NCBI RefSeq assembly: GCF_039536205.1
Contig: NZ_BAAAYL010000001.1
Coordinates: forward strand, 5,270,001 to 5,334,000
Length of the DNA: 64,000 nucleotides
From: Streptomyces sannanensis
Lineage (GTDB): Bacteria; Actinomycetota; Actinomycetes; Streptomycetales; Streptomycetaceae
Direction: 5' to 3'
Part shown: positions 19,170-26,945 of the stretch, piece by piece
Position numbering within the stretch: the stretch's first letter is position 1
Layout: every line of letters starts with the position of its first letter
Made by a program: the position numbers and the translations under genes
The notes under the pieces: generated by a model
Databases searched by the model: none
What the model saw: the letters and a program-made list of their open reading frames with translations, nothing else
Told to the model about the DNA's origin: nothing

Positions 19170-19391
19170 TCATCTCGGGCGGGAGAGCGGGGGCGGGCCG
19201 ACGAAGGCCCCACGAATGCCGGCGTCGCTTTCCTGGCTCCGGGTGGGGAGGCTGGTGGAAGTCTTCACGCTCTGTATGTCGATGACACAGGCCGACGGGC
19301 TGGAACTTATACGGCCCTCGATCTGCCCCTCCAGCTGCATCAGCAGGCCATTGAGCTGGGCGAACACTTGCGCCGCTCGTGAGGCTACCAA
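19170..19391 (-). pseudogene. IS5-family transposase fragment
   Basis: A minus-strand frame contains PSACVIDIQSVKTSTSLPTR followed by SQESDAG, the conserved block that precedes the DDE core of IS5/IS1647-type transposases (usually SACVID-QSVKTS), and before it FAQLNGLLMQLEGQ. After SDAG the similarity ends. The fragment is about a quarter of a transposase and adjoins the IS701 remnant with 16 bp between them. The remaining spacer to 19581 shows no other gene. Confidence 0.72.
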
Positions 19392-19581
19392 CGGTGATCA
19401 ACTCGTTGCCCGAGGTGTGCCCTCGGTAGTGCATGCCGACTCCAGTCTCCCGTTACACGCGTTCAGCGTGCTGCGGATGCCGGTGATGAGCCGACAGTTC
19501 GTGACGCCGGGCTCCTCGTGGAGTCATCTATGCTCGCGCCCAGTTGGTATGACCAGTTCGCTTCAGGGGGCGGGGAGCCGC

Positions 19582-20298
19582 ATGGCCGATGAGATCAAGT
19601 ACGAGTACAAGGCCGTGCAGACGGTTCGGGGCACCGACGGTTTGGTGATCTCGAAGATGCAGAAGGACGGATGGGAGCTCGTGGAACAGCTCCCAGGCAG
19701 ACTTCGCACCACCCTCAACTTCCGTCGGCCGAAGAGGCCACTACCGTGGCGTCTGATTGGGGCGGGGGCTGCTGTCCTCGTGGTCTTGGCCGCCATCATC
19801 GGCACTGGCGTTGCGCTCGGCGACGGAGACGAGGAGAAGGGCGCGTCAGCCAGTTCGACGGCCAGCAGCGAGAAGCCTTCCGTTACGCCGCCCGCAGACG
19901 AGCCGACTGCCGCTGAGGTGATCACGGCGCACAACAATCGCGAGTTCGCAGCGTTGTTGAAGGCGGACCCGTGTGACGAAGCGAACGTGAACTTCGCAGC
20001 CAAGCACGAGGGGCGGACAGTCGCCTTCGACGGGTCAATTAGGCACATGGCGTCCTACGGGGATGATCAGACGCGCTTCGACTTCCTTCTTGGCCCGGGC
20101 GACAAGGGACCGCAGACGACGGACGGCCCGAACTTCAAGTACGAAGACGTCAACACCGGTAACCTGCACCTGACCGGCAAGCAGGTCCCTGCCACCGTTG
20201 CAGTTGGCGACAAGTTCCGCTTCGTCGCCGAGGTGATCGAGTTCAACACGGTTCAGTGCGTCTTCCGCCTCGCCCCGGTCTCGACGGAGACCCGGTAG
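19582..20298 (+). CDS. DUF4839-like membrane-anchored protein
   Basis: 238 residues. The N-terminal cytoplasmic part (MADEIKYEYKAVQTVRGTDG, then KMQKDGWELVEQL) resembles the short domain that precedes DUF4839 proteins; one membrane helix follows at about 62-84 (LIGAGAAVLVVLAAIIGTGV), then a Ser/Thr/Pro-rich linker and an extracytoplasmic domain with CDEANVNFAAKHEGRTVAFDG and VNTGNLHLTGKQVPATVAVG. Function unknown. ATG 19582 has GGGGAG eight bases upstream. It lies next to mobile remnants and is probably part of the accessory island. Family name is from memory. Confidence 0.7.
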   Translation: MADEIKYEYKAVQTVRGTDGLVISKMQKDGWELVEQLPGRLRTTLNFRRPKRPLPWRLIGAGAAVLVVLAAIIGTGVALGDGDEEKGASASSTASSEKPSVTPPADEPTAAEVITAHNNREFAALLKADPCDEANVNFAAKHEGRTVAFDGSIRHMASYGDDQTRFDFLLGPGDKGPQTTDGPNFKYEDVNTGNLHLTGKQVPATVAVGDKFRFVAEVIEFNTVQCVFRLAPVSTETR

Positions 20299-20421
20299 CC
20301 GAAATGGGCAGCCTGCCCATCATGGAGGGGGCTGCCCGATGGAACGGCACCCCCGCTCCATCCATTCGAGAGTTCTGAACTTCCCGACCAGATTGTCAGA
20401 CCGCAGCGTCATCATTGATCC

Positions 20422-21093
20422 ATGCCCGCATCCAGCCCTGCCCAGCGGCTCGCCGACCACGTTCAGCACCTACTTGGCAGCGGTCCGTTTCCCCAGCCCG
20501 GCGGATGGACCCACATGGGTGCTGTCATCTGCGACGTCAGCTTTCAGCCCCGGTGCAAGTACGAGGGGACTCTCCGACCGCGGCTCCTCCATCTGCAATT
20601 GAGCTGGCCTGATGCAAGAACAGTCCGCGGCTTCCAGCGCCGGCTCGTCACGGAAGACCTTGCCGTGGCCATGAAGTTCAACCACGTACAGAAGGTCGCG
20701 ACGGCTCACGCCATCACCGACCTCCTCGCTGCCCACGGGGTCGATACCCGCGAGGACCTCCACACCTGGCTCGATCATCAGGCCAATCGCGCCGCTCTGC
20801 GCACGGTGAAGGGAGTGGGGCCGAAGAGCATCGACTACATCGGCAATCTCGTCGGCCGTGCGCACGTCGCCGTTGACGTACATCTGCGCGCCTTCGCCGT
20901 GGATGCTGGTGTTCCGGACCTCCCATACGACCAGTTGCGCGCAGTGTATGAGGAAGCCGCCGCGCTTCTCGGGCACGACAAAGGCGGACTGGAGCATGCC
21001 GTTTGGCGGCATAGGTCGAAGGCCACCCGTGGCGTTGGGCGGAGTGGTGGAGGAAGGCCGCGCAGTGGCGGGCGCGGGTGTGGAGGTCGGTGA
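20422..21093 (+). CDS. Helix-hairpin-helix (endonuclease III-like) protein, damaged 3' end
   Basis: The central region has the HhH signature AALRTVKGVGPKSIDYIGNL followed by VDVHLRAFAVDAGV, as in the DNA-glycosylase superfamily, so a DNA-binding role is likely; no catalytic Lys/Asp pair is certain. From about residue 195 the product turns into a Gly/Arg-rich tail (GVGRSGGGRPRSGGRGCGGR) that is the antisense reading of the neighbouring gene, so the natural C-terminus seems lost by recombination near 21005. ATG 20422 has no strong ribosome-binding site. Confidence 0.55.
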   Translation: MPASSPAQRLADHVQHLLGSGPFPQPGGWTHMGAVICDVSFQPRCKYEGTLRPRLLHLQLSWPDARTVRGFQRRLVTEDLAVAMKFNHVQKVATAHAITDLLAAHGVDTREDLHTWLDHQANRAALRTVKGVGPKSIDYIGNLVGRAHVAVDVHLRAFAVDAGVPDLPYDQLRAVYEEAAALLGHDKGGLEHAVWRHRSKATRGVGRSGGGRPRSGGRGCGGR

Positions 21094-21970
21094 GGCTTTC
21101 GCCGTCTTCGCAGCGTAGGGAGGGGTTGGCGAGGCGCCGGGCTCGCCAGGCGCGGTAGGCCGGCGGGTAGGTCTCGGCCGTGCGGCCGAGGACGATGCTC
21201 GGGGCTCGCCATTCGGCGAGGAGGCCGGAGGTGGCCACGATCGGCAGGCCTGTGAGGTGCGAGACGAGGGTGGCGGTCTGGCGGGCACGGGGGATCGGAC
21301 TGGTGACGATCGCGGTGATGCCCTCGGGAAGGGGCAGGGAGCGGCGGACGAACTCGGCGCTGGTGCTCTTGCCGCACTCGCTCAGCCCACCGAAGGCGAT
21401 GACCCGGCGCAGATGCCGACTCGGCTTGATCTCCGCGGGGGCGGCGTCGTCCCGGCCGTACAGCTTGAAGCGGGCCGGTACGGGGAGTCGGCGGCGGCCG
21501 GCGACGACATCGGAGACCAGCGCGTCGAGGGCGGCACACAGCTCCTCCCGCTGGCCGTGGAGCGCGGGGACGCGCCGACGGGCCAGCTCGTCCCGGGCCG
21601 CCGCCCGCTCGCTGTGCCAAATCCGCAGCGTCAGCACCGACAGACGGTCGACGACGGAGGCGAGCGTCTCGGTGTGCAGCGGAGCGCCGGCGCGGCCCGC
21701 GTCCGCCAGCGAGCCGAGGACCTCATCGGCCCGCTCGGCCAGCGCGTTGCGTTCAGCGTTGAGCTGGTCGATCTCCCGCTTGCAATCGGCGACTTGGGCT
21801 GCGGAGAGCAAGGCGCCGCGCACCCGGTCCTCGGTGTCCCACAGGCGTCCGTTGACGGTGTGGAGCCGGGTGACGGCGTCGTCCAGACGGTGCCGGTCCT
21901 TGTCCTGGAGCATGGCCATGGCGCGGGTCAGGCCCGGGGGCAGGACCAGGGGCGGGGAGTTCTGGGTCAT
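21005..21970 (-). pseudogene. DUF4254 / P-loop / histidine-phosphatase composite, truncated
   Basis: From ATG 21970 the frame reads a DUF4254-like N-terminus (LHTVNGRLWDTEDRVRGALL, then ETLASVVDRLSVLTLRIWHS), a Walker A (VIAFGGLSECGKST) and directly afterwards the C-terminal half of a histidine phosphatase (ITAIVTSPIPRARQTATLVS, GESLTDLHTRARHCAAF). The nucleotide-kinase body and the phosphatase RHG motif that should lie between are missing, so an internal deletion fused the parts. Past about 21030 the frame continues only as antisense of the HhH gene and stops at 20714. Start overlaps the next upstream gene by four bases. Confidence 0.6.
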
Positions 21971-22614
21971 CGGGGACTCCCGTCGGTGAGTCGGGGGCGG
22001 TCGACATGGCCGAGTACGTCGGTGTGGATGTCGTCCAGGGAGCGGCCCTCGCAGTCCACTACCGTGGTGTACGTGCCGTGGTCGGCCTGGTGGAGCAGGA
22101 CCGCGTGCAGCGTCTTCTGGTAGGCCGGGTAGATTCCGGTCCACGGTCGGCCCTCACGGACGCTCGTTATGGCGTAGCTGCGTTCGACGTCGAGGGATGG
22201 CAGCAGGAGGATCGAGGTCTCCGGTGCGGCGGCTCGCGAACCGGTGATGCCCGTCACGGTCTTGAACGCCTCCCCGACCGTCAGTCCGTCCTTGACCACG
22301 CAGGTTGCGGTGGCCACGGCGAGGAGCATGGGCAGGCCCCGGTCGAGAAGGCCCGTACGCCCGTCCTCACGGGCGGCGGCCCGCTTGGCGTGGCCGACGA
22401 GCAGCATCTCGGTCAGCTCGACCGTCGTGGACGTCTCGAACCACCACCGGGCGTAGTCGCCGGCCACGGCCCGCGCCCACGGCTCCGGGTCGTGCTCGTG
22501 GACCGCTCCCAGCGGCTGGAAGTCGCCCCACCGCTCGGCCAGCCGCACCAGGTGGGTCGTCTTGCCCACGTTGTCAGGGCCGTTGAGGCTGACGAAGTCC
22601 GGGACCTGCGCCAT
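21967..22614 (-). CDS. Thymidylate-kinase-like P-loop nucleotide kinase
   Basis: 215-residue P-loop protein. Walker A is LNGPDNVGKTTHL near residues 9-21, and LLDRGLPMLLAVA around residue 92 resembles the DR motif of thymidylate kinases. LID and substrate residues are not clear, so the substrate is open. It forms a translationally coupled unit with the DUF4254-type gene (four-base overlap) and follows the NUDIX gene after three bases, a small island operon on nucleotides or sugar nucleotides. Confidence 0.7.
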   Translation of the reverse strand: MAQVPDFVSLNGPDNVGKTTHLVRLAERWGDFQPLGAVHEHDPEPWARAVAGDYARWWFETSTTVELTEMLLVGHAKRAAAREDGRTGLLDRGLPMLLAVATATCVVKDGLTVGEAFKTVTGITGSRAAAPETSILLLPSLDVERSYAITSVREGRPWTGIYPAYQKTLHAVLLHQADHGTYTTVVDCEGRSLDDIHTDVLGHVDRPRLTDGSPR

Positions 22615-22617
22615 CGC

Positions 22618-23085
22618 TCACGCCTCGTGGATCGGGCTGTCGAGGACGGAGACGATCGCGTCCGCGTTCGCGGTGATGAAGTCGGCGAGCTCCGGCGGCA
22701 TCAGGTTCAGCTCACGGACAGCCTCGACGGTGAACGGCACCCGGATCACCTCGTACCCGCCCCGCTCCGGCTTGGCGAACTCCGTCCCCGTACGCGCGGC
22801 CAGGTCCATCGATTCCAGCCGCGCGGCGAAGATGTGCTGGACGCCGATCCCGTCCTCCAGCTCGTCGGTGATCAGGTGGACGAGCTCGGCACGCTCCAGC
22901 TTGCCGCCCAGCTCCTCGAACACCTCCCGGTGCAGAGCCGCCTCGATGGTCGCGTCGTCCTCCTCGACCCCTCCGCCGACTGACACCCAGTACGGCTCCC
23001 TCCCCGGCTTGGTGCGCTTGATCAGGACCAGCTCGTCGCCGTCGAGGAGGATGGCGCGAGCGTTGCGCTTGACGATGTCGGTCAT
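22618..23085 (-). CDS. NUDIX hydrolase
   Basis: 155-residue pyrophosphohydrolase for a nucleoside diphosphate derivative. The NUDIX box is complete: GGGVEEDDATIEAALHREVF followed by EELGGK, with metal-binding glutamates in REVFEELG. ATG 23085 has GGAG in a good position (GAAGGAGCAAACGGC); the frame is open further upstream but without a good start. First gene of the leftward three-gene unit. Substrate not determinable. Confidence 0.88.
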   Translation of the reverse strand: MTDIVKRNARAILLDGDELVLIKRTKPGREPYWVSVGGGVEEDDATIEAALHREVFEELGGKLERAELVHLITDELEDGIGVQHIFAARLESMDLAARTGTEFAKPERGGYEVIRVPFTVEAVRELNLMPPELADFITANADAIVSVLDSPIHEA

Positions 23086-23300
23086 GCCGTTTGCTCCTTC
23101 TGGTGGTGGTACAGGAGAGAACGGGCGGAGGGCCGCCTGGTGGCGGTGGGCACCTCCCCGGCTCGGTGGACACAGCATGGTGCAGGGCGATGGCAGGGTG
23201 TGACGTACGGGTGCTGCAGCAATGCCGCAGTACTGCCGAACAGGGCTGGCTACGCTGGTCGTTTCGGCGTTCCACCGGGTGACGGACAGGGGTTACGACG

Positions 23301-23825
23301 GTGGTCACGGTGCAGCGATGGTCCGGTCGGGAAGCCCGGCTGTTACGCGACGCCCTGCGCATGAGCCTGCGGGACTTCGCCGCCTACCTGGGCGTTAGCG
23401 ACGGGACCGTGTCGAACTGGGAGGGCGGCGGGGCGAGTTACCAACCTCGTGCCGAGTCTCAGGCCGTCCTCGATACCGCGCTCGGCCGCGCGTCGGGCGA
23501 CGCGAAGGCCCGGTTCGCGGCAGCGCTGGGAACGAGTGACGCAATTGCACCAGTCGCAGGCCGGATCGAAGTCGACTCCCACAAGTTCCTGCCGGTCTTC
23601 ATCGGCGTCGAGCGCGCCGGCCGGCTCCGCGCACACATGACACCGAGCGTGGATGATCAGTGGCTGGAGTCTTCCTCGGCCCGAGTGGACCGCCCCCAAG
23701 CGCAGGACTGCGTCCACGATGCTGAGGGGCGCGCCGCCGACGGACGAAGTAGGACCCGAACTACAGGTGTTGTGCCCGCCGGTAGTGGCGGTCGAGGTTG
23801 GGGACTCCTGGCGGGGTCTGCGTGA
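23301..23825 (+). CDS. XRE-type helix-turn-helix protein, C-terminus replaced
   Basis: The N-terminal 60 residues contain a Cro/CI-type HTH (LLRDALRMSLRDFAAYLGVS, DGTVSNWE). The middle, IEVDSHKFLPVFIGVERAGR, belongs to the family found in Streptomyces transcription regulators. From about residue 140 the product is the antisense of the IS200-type tnpA, so the natural end is gone. It is divergent from the NUDIX gene and could have controlled that operon. A TTA codon at residue 15 (23343-23345) would make translation depend on the bldA tRNA. Confidence 0.6.
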   Translation: MVTVQRWSGREARLLRDALRMSLRDFAAYLGVSDGTVSNWEGGGASYQPRAESQAVLDTALGRASGDAKARFAAALGTSDAIAPVAGRIEVDSHKFLPVFIGVERAGRLRAHMTPSVDDQWLESSSARVDRPQAQDCVHDAEGRAADGRSRTRTTGVVPAGSGGRGWGLLAGSA

Positions 23826-24090
23826 GGGGACACCCTTGAGGGGGTTCACCGGCCTGGACACGGCGGCCTTCGGTGGGAAGTTCACGAGCAGGTGGACGTG
23901 GTGGGCCTCGTCGTTGAACTCGACCGGCTCGGCCTCGAAATCCTTGCACACGGCCCGCGTGATCTCCTCGCACCGTGTCGGGTGCCGGTCGGCGAAGACG
24001 AAAGTGCCGGTACTTGGTCACGAAAACCAAATGGACGTGAAGCCGAAAGGCACAGTGACGGCCCGTACGAACGTTCTCGTCGATACTCAT
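23722..24090 (-). pseudogene. IS200/IS605 transposase TnpA, frameshifted
   Basis: On the minus strand from ATG 24090: MSIDENVRTGRHCAFRLHVH, LVFVTKYRH, then a frame change to VCKDFEAEPVEFNDEAHHVH and LLVNFPPKAAVSRPVNPLKG, another change, and VGGAPLSIV at the end. The HUH motif (HHVHLLV) survives, but at least two frameshifts and a missing C-terminal tail make it dead. It is divergent from tnpB, 16 bp apart, the normal IS605 layout. Confidence 0.85.
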
Positions 24091-24106
24091 AAACCAACTG
24101 TGTAGC

Positions 24107-25324
24107 GTGATCGGTGTGCAGCTTCGGTACAGCTTCCGGCTGTACCCGAGTGCCGGTCAGCGCACGGCGCTGGCGAGGGCGTTCGGGTGTGCGCGGGTGG
24201 TCTACAACGACGCGCTTCGCGCTCGGGAGACCGCCCGCAGCGAGGGGCTGCCGTTCCCGAAGACCGGCGACCTGTCCAAGCAGCTCATCACCGAGGCGAA
24301 GAACACCCCGGAACGGGCCTGGCTCGGCGAGGTCTCCACTGTCGTACTGCAGCAGTCCCTGCGGGACCTGGATGCCGCGTACCGGAACTTCTTCGACGGC
24401 CTGAAGGGCAAGCGCCCCCGCATGGGCGCACCCCGGTACAAGTCACGGAAGGACACCCGGCAGGCGGTGCGGTTCACCGCGAACGCCCGCTGGTCCATCA
24501 CCCCGGGGCACAAGCTGCGCCTGCCGAAGATCGGCGACCTGAAGGTCAAGTGGTCGCGGACACTGCCCTCGACCCCGTCCACGGTGACCGTGGTCAAGGA
24601 CAGCGCGGGCCGGTACTTCGCCTCCTTCGTGGTGGAGACCGGCCCGGAAGAGGTGCTGCCGGAGACGACGCCCGAGGTGGGCATCGATCTTGGGCTGGGG
24701 CACTTCGCCGTCCTCTCCGACGGGACCAAGGTCGACTCTCCGCGCTTCCTGCGCCGGGCCGAGAAGCGCCTGAAGAAGGCGCAGCGTGCCCTCTCCCGCA
24801 AGGAGAAGGGCTCGAAGAACCGGGACAAGGCCAGGATGCGCGTCGCACGGGCACACGCCCGTGTCGCGGACGCACGGCGCGAGTTCCACCACCAGCTCTC
24901 CACACAGCTGATCCGTGAGAACCAAGCGGTCGCTGTGGAGGACCTGGCGGTGAAGGGGCTCGCCCGCACGCGTCTGGCCAAGTCCGTGCACGACGCCGGA
25001 TGGTCGGCGTTCGTGACCATGCTGGAGTACAAGGCCGCCCGGTACGGGCGGACCTTCATCAAGATCGGCCGCTTCGAGCCCACCTCCCAGGTGTGCTCGC
25101 AGTGCGGCGTGAAGGACGGCCCCAAGCCCCTTCACGTCCGCGTGTGGACGTGCGGGGCCTGCGGGGCCGTCCTGGACCGGGACATCAACGCGGCGGTCAA
25201 CATCGCCAAGGCGGCCGGACTGGCCGTGACAGCCCGTGGAGCGCAGGTAAGACCGGGACTCGTCCCGGCACCGCGCAGCGAAGCGGGAACCCACCCGACA
25301 CCACAGCCCTCAACGGCGCGGTAG
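24107..25324 (+). CDS. tnpB: TnpB, RNA-guided nuclease of an IS605-type element
   Basis: 405-residue TnpB, the ancestor-type of Cas12, which uses an RNA made from the element end to cut target DNA. The N-terminal HTH-like domain (YSFRLYPSAGQRTALARAFG) is followed by the split RuvC nuclease: D194 in GIDLGLGHFAV, E278 in AVEDLAVKGL, D359 in DRDINAAVNIA; the zinc finger CSQCG...CGACG lies between the last two. All catalytic residues are kept, unlike TnpA. GTG 24107 is the longest start; GTG 24116 is a good alternative. Confidence 0.93.
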   Translation: MIGVQLRYSFRLYPSAGQRTALARAFGCARVVYNDALRARETARSEGLPFPKTGDLSKQLITEAKNTPERAWLGEVSTVVLQQSLRDLDAAYRNFFDGLKGKRPRMGAPRYKSRKDTRQAVRFTANARWSITPGHKLRLPKIGDLKVKWSRTLPSTPSTVTVVKDSAGRYFASFVVETGPEEVLPETTPEVGIDLGLGHFAVLSDGTKVDSPRFLRRAEKRLKKAQRALSRKEKGSKNRDKARMRVARAHARVADARREFHHQLSTQLIRENQAVAVEDLAVKGLARTRLAKSVHDAGWSAFVTMLEYKAARYGRTFIKIGRFEPTSQVCSQCGVKDGPKPLHVRVWTCGACGAVLDRDINAAVNIAKAAGLAVTARGAQVRPGLVPAPRSEAGTHPTPQPSTAR

Positions 25325-25362
25325 GCGGGAATCGCCCTCGTTCACGGGGGCGAGGATGTCAA
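25200..25362 (+). ncRNA. Predicted omega-RNA / right end of the IS605-type element
   Basis: In characterised TnpB systems the guide RNA overlaps the 3' end of tnpB and ends at the element border. Here a hairpin with an eight-pair stem (25333-25340 with 25345-25352, one G-T pair, loop TTCA) lies 8 bp after the tnpB stop, followed by AGGATGTCAA, ending in TCAA as in the ISDra2 right end. If the border is at 25362, the guide would be AGATCCTGATGATCCCC. The 5' limit is a guess. Confidence 0.55.
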
Positions 25363-25514
25363 AGATCCTGATGATCCCCCTCCTGTCCGGCATGGCCGCC
25401 CACTTCCTGCCGCACAGGACTCCGAGCGCCAGTCTCCACGTGGTCTCCCTCGCCCCCGGGGCCTTCTCCCTCGTCGTCGCCATTGCGGTATCCGGAGCCA
25501 GCACCTACCTCTGA
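25356..25514 (+). CDS. Small membrane reading frame at the IS605 border
   Basis: ATG 25356 opens 52 codons, MSKILMIPLLSGMAAHFLPH to LVVAIAVSGASTYL, with two hydrophobic stretches. It resembles the N-terminus of M56-type metallopeptidases or similar membrane proteins but stops early. It starts inside the element right end, so it may be the stump of a gene split by the insertion. No clear ribosome-binding site. Confidence 0.3.
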   Translation: MSKILMIPLLSGMAAHFLPHRTPSASLHVVSLAPGAFSLVVAIAVSGASTYL

Positions 25515-26024
25515 TGGTTCTGAGGCGGATAGGTCCTGCCGGTCGACCTGGGACTGTAAGTGCGTTGTGGCAAACCGGATCTCGTTCGAGCGCACTGGCA
25601 CCCGCAACCGGAGCCAGCAGCCGGCTCCGGGAACCGGCACCCCCACCCCCACCGGCTCCCGGAACCGCAACCGGTTCCCGCACCAGCAACCCCGCAACCC
25701 CGTTCGCACCACCCGGTGCTTTATACGTAGGACCCTGGAAGGCCACAGGAGTCACACGAACAACACCCATTCGATTACGACCCCTCCGCATCATTCGGAA
25801 TGCCGACGACCGCGTTTGGATTCGGTGGTGTCGGGTATCCGGGCGGCCCCTGCCGGCAATGGATCGCAAAATCGTTCTGGGAACCCTTGCACGTCCCTCA
25901 CATCTCGACCTAATGTCGTGCCTGCACAGACCGACCGACCACGTGTCGGGCTTCGTTTTCGCAGGGCGCCGGACGGAAAACCCCGTCCGGCGTAAGTGAT
26001 TTCGGAACGAACGGGACGGTTCAT
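25515..26024. other. Upstream region of the RiPP cluster
   Basis: About 510 bp without a credible gene. From 25570 to 25720 it is rich in imperfect ACCGG/CCGGT and GGAACC words, including the inverted repeat GGGAACCGG (25629-25637) with CCGGTTCCC (25671-25679). From 25780 it becomes less GC-rich, as expected for a promoter region, and the hairpin at 25967-25992 lies just before the protease start. Confidence 0.5.
25967..25992 (+). promoter_or_regulatory. Hairpin 33 bp before the S8 protease start
   Basis: Perfect 10-bp stem CGCCGGACGG / CCGTCCGGCG with loop AAAACC. It may be a terminator of upstream readthrough or a leader element of the cluster transcript. Confidence 0.5.
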
Positions 26025-26945
26025 TTGAGCATATCGGGGACGCGGCGGGCTTCCGTTCGTTTCGCCCACATGAATTCCGGGCAACTCGTCGACCGATCTC
26101 AATTCATCGGATCGGCGGCCATCGATCGGACATGGGCGTGGGGTGATTCCCGCGGTGCCGGGGTCCGGGTGTGTGTCATCGACAGCGGTGTGACACCGGA
26201 CCATCCCGAGGTCGGCCCCCTGCTGGGGGGCGCGTACACCGTTCAGCGCGTCGCGCCCGACGGCGCCGGTTCGGGTGCCGGTTCGGGTGTCGGTTCTCCG
26301 GGGGAGTACCGCATGGTCCCCGACCTGGAGGGTGATGCCGCCGGCCATGGCACGGCCTGCGCGGCGATTATCCACCGGGTAGCCCCGGAGGCCGCTCTGG
26401 CCAGCGTCCGGATCCTGGGGCCGGGCCTCGGCGGGGACGGGAACGCCCTGCTGGCGGCGTTGCGCTGGGCGGTCGCCGAACGCTTTCAGGTGATCAACCT
26501 CAGCCTGTCCTCCCGCAAGGAGGACTTCAAGGCCATGCTCCACGACATCGCCGACGAGGCGTACTTCAGCCGGGTGGCGATCGTGGCCGCGGCCCACAAC
26601 AGTCCGGTGCGCAGCTTTCCCTGGACGTTTCCTTCGGTGATTTCCGTCGGCTCACACGAGAGCGAGGACACCGAACGCCTCGAGGTCAGTTCCGATCCGC
26701 CGGTCGAATTCTTTGCCGCTGGCGTGAAGATCGAGGTGCCGTGGACGAACGGGTTGAGTTCGCGGCTTTCCGGGAACAGTTTTGCCGCGCCGCATGTGAG
26801 TGGCTTCGTCGCTCGCCTTCTCGGTAAACATCCGAATCTTCCGGTGAGCGAGATAAAACACGTGCTTGCTGCATTGTCCGACAATTTTTTTGTTGATACC
26901 GACGATTTAGCGGAAGGAGCCGGGCATGACGCCATCGGGGAATGA
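26025..26945 (+). CDS. S8-family (subtilisin-like) serine protease of the RiPP cluster
   Basis: Cytoplasmic subtilisin-type protease without signal peptide or propeptide, so it probably cleaves the precursor leader or another cluster protein. The triad is D53 (CVIDSGVTPDH), H108 (GHGTACAAI) and S252 (SGNSFAAPHVSGF), with N192 as a candidate oxyanion residue. Start TTG 26025 after GGGACGG gives 306 residues; ATG 26070 is an alternative just before the catalytic domain. A TTA codon at residue 295 (26907-26909) lies in an AT-rich stretch, so translation may need bldA tRNA. The 3' end overlaps the GAF gene by 20 bases. Confidence 0.88.
   Translation: MSISGTRRASVRFAHMNSGQLVDRSQFIGSAAIDRTWAWGDSRGAGVRVCVIDSGVTPDHPEVGPLLGGAYTVQRVAPDGAGSGAGSGVGSPGEYRMVPDLEGDAAGHGTACAAIIHRVAPEAALASVRILGPGLGGDGNALLAALRWAVAERFQVINLSLSSRKEDFKAMLHDIADEAYFSRVAIVAAAHNSPVRSFPWTFPSVISVGSHESEDTERLEVSSDPPVEFFAAGVKIEVPWTNGLSSRLSGNSFAAPHVSGFVARLLGKHPNLPVSEIKHVLAALSDNFFVDTDDLAEGAGHDAIGE

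Noticed and set aside
18448..19285. Plus-strand frames of 130-196 codons
   Set aside because: They run antisense through the group II intron RNA region and the transposase remnant; composition and context explain them.
20714..22144. 476-residue frame as one intact gene
   Set aside because: Its ends are antisense of neighbouring genes and the domain order shows an internal deletion.
25483..25999. Overlapping 160-170 residue frames before the protease gene
   Set aside because: Low-complexity Pro/Arg/Thr composition, no ribosome-binding site and no family likeness; treated as a control region.
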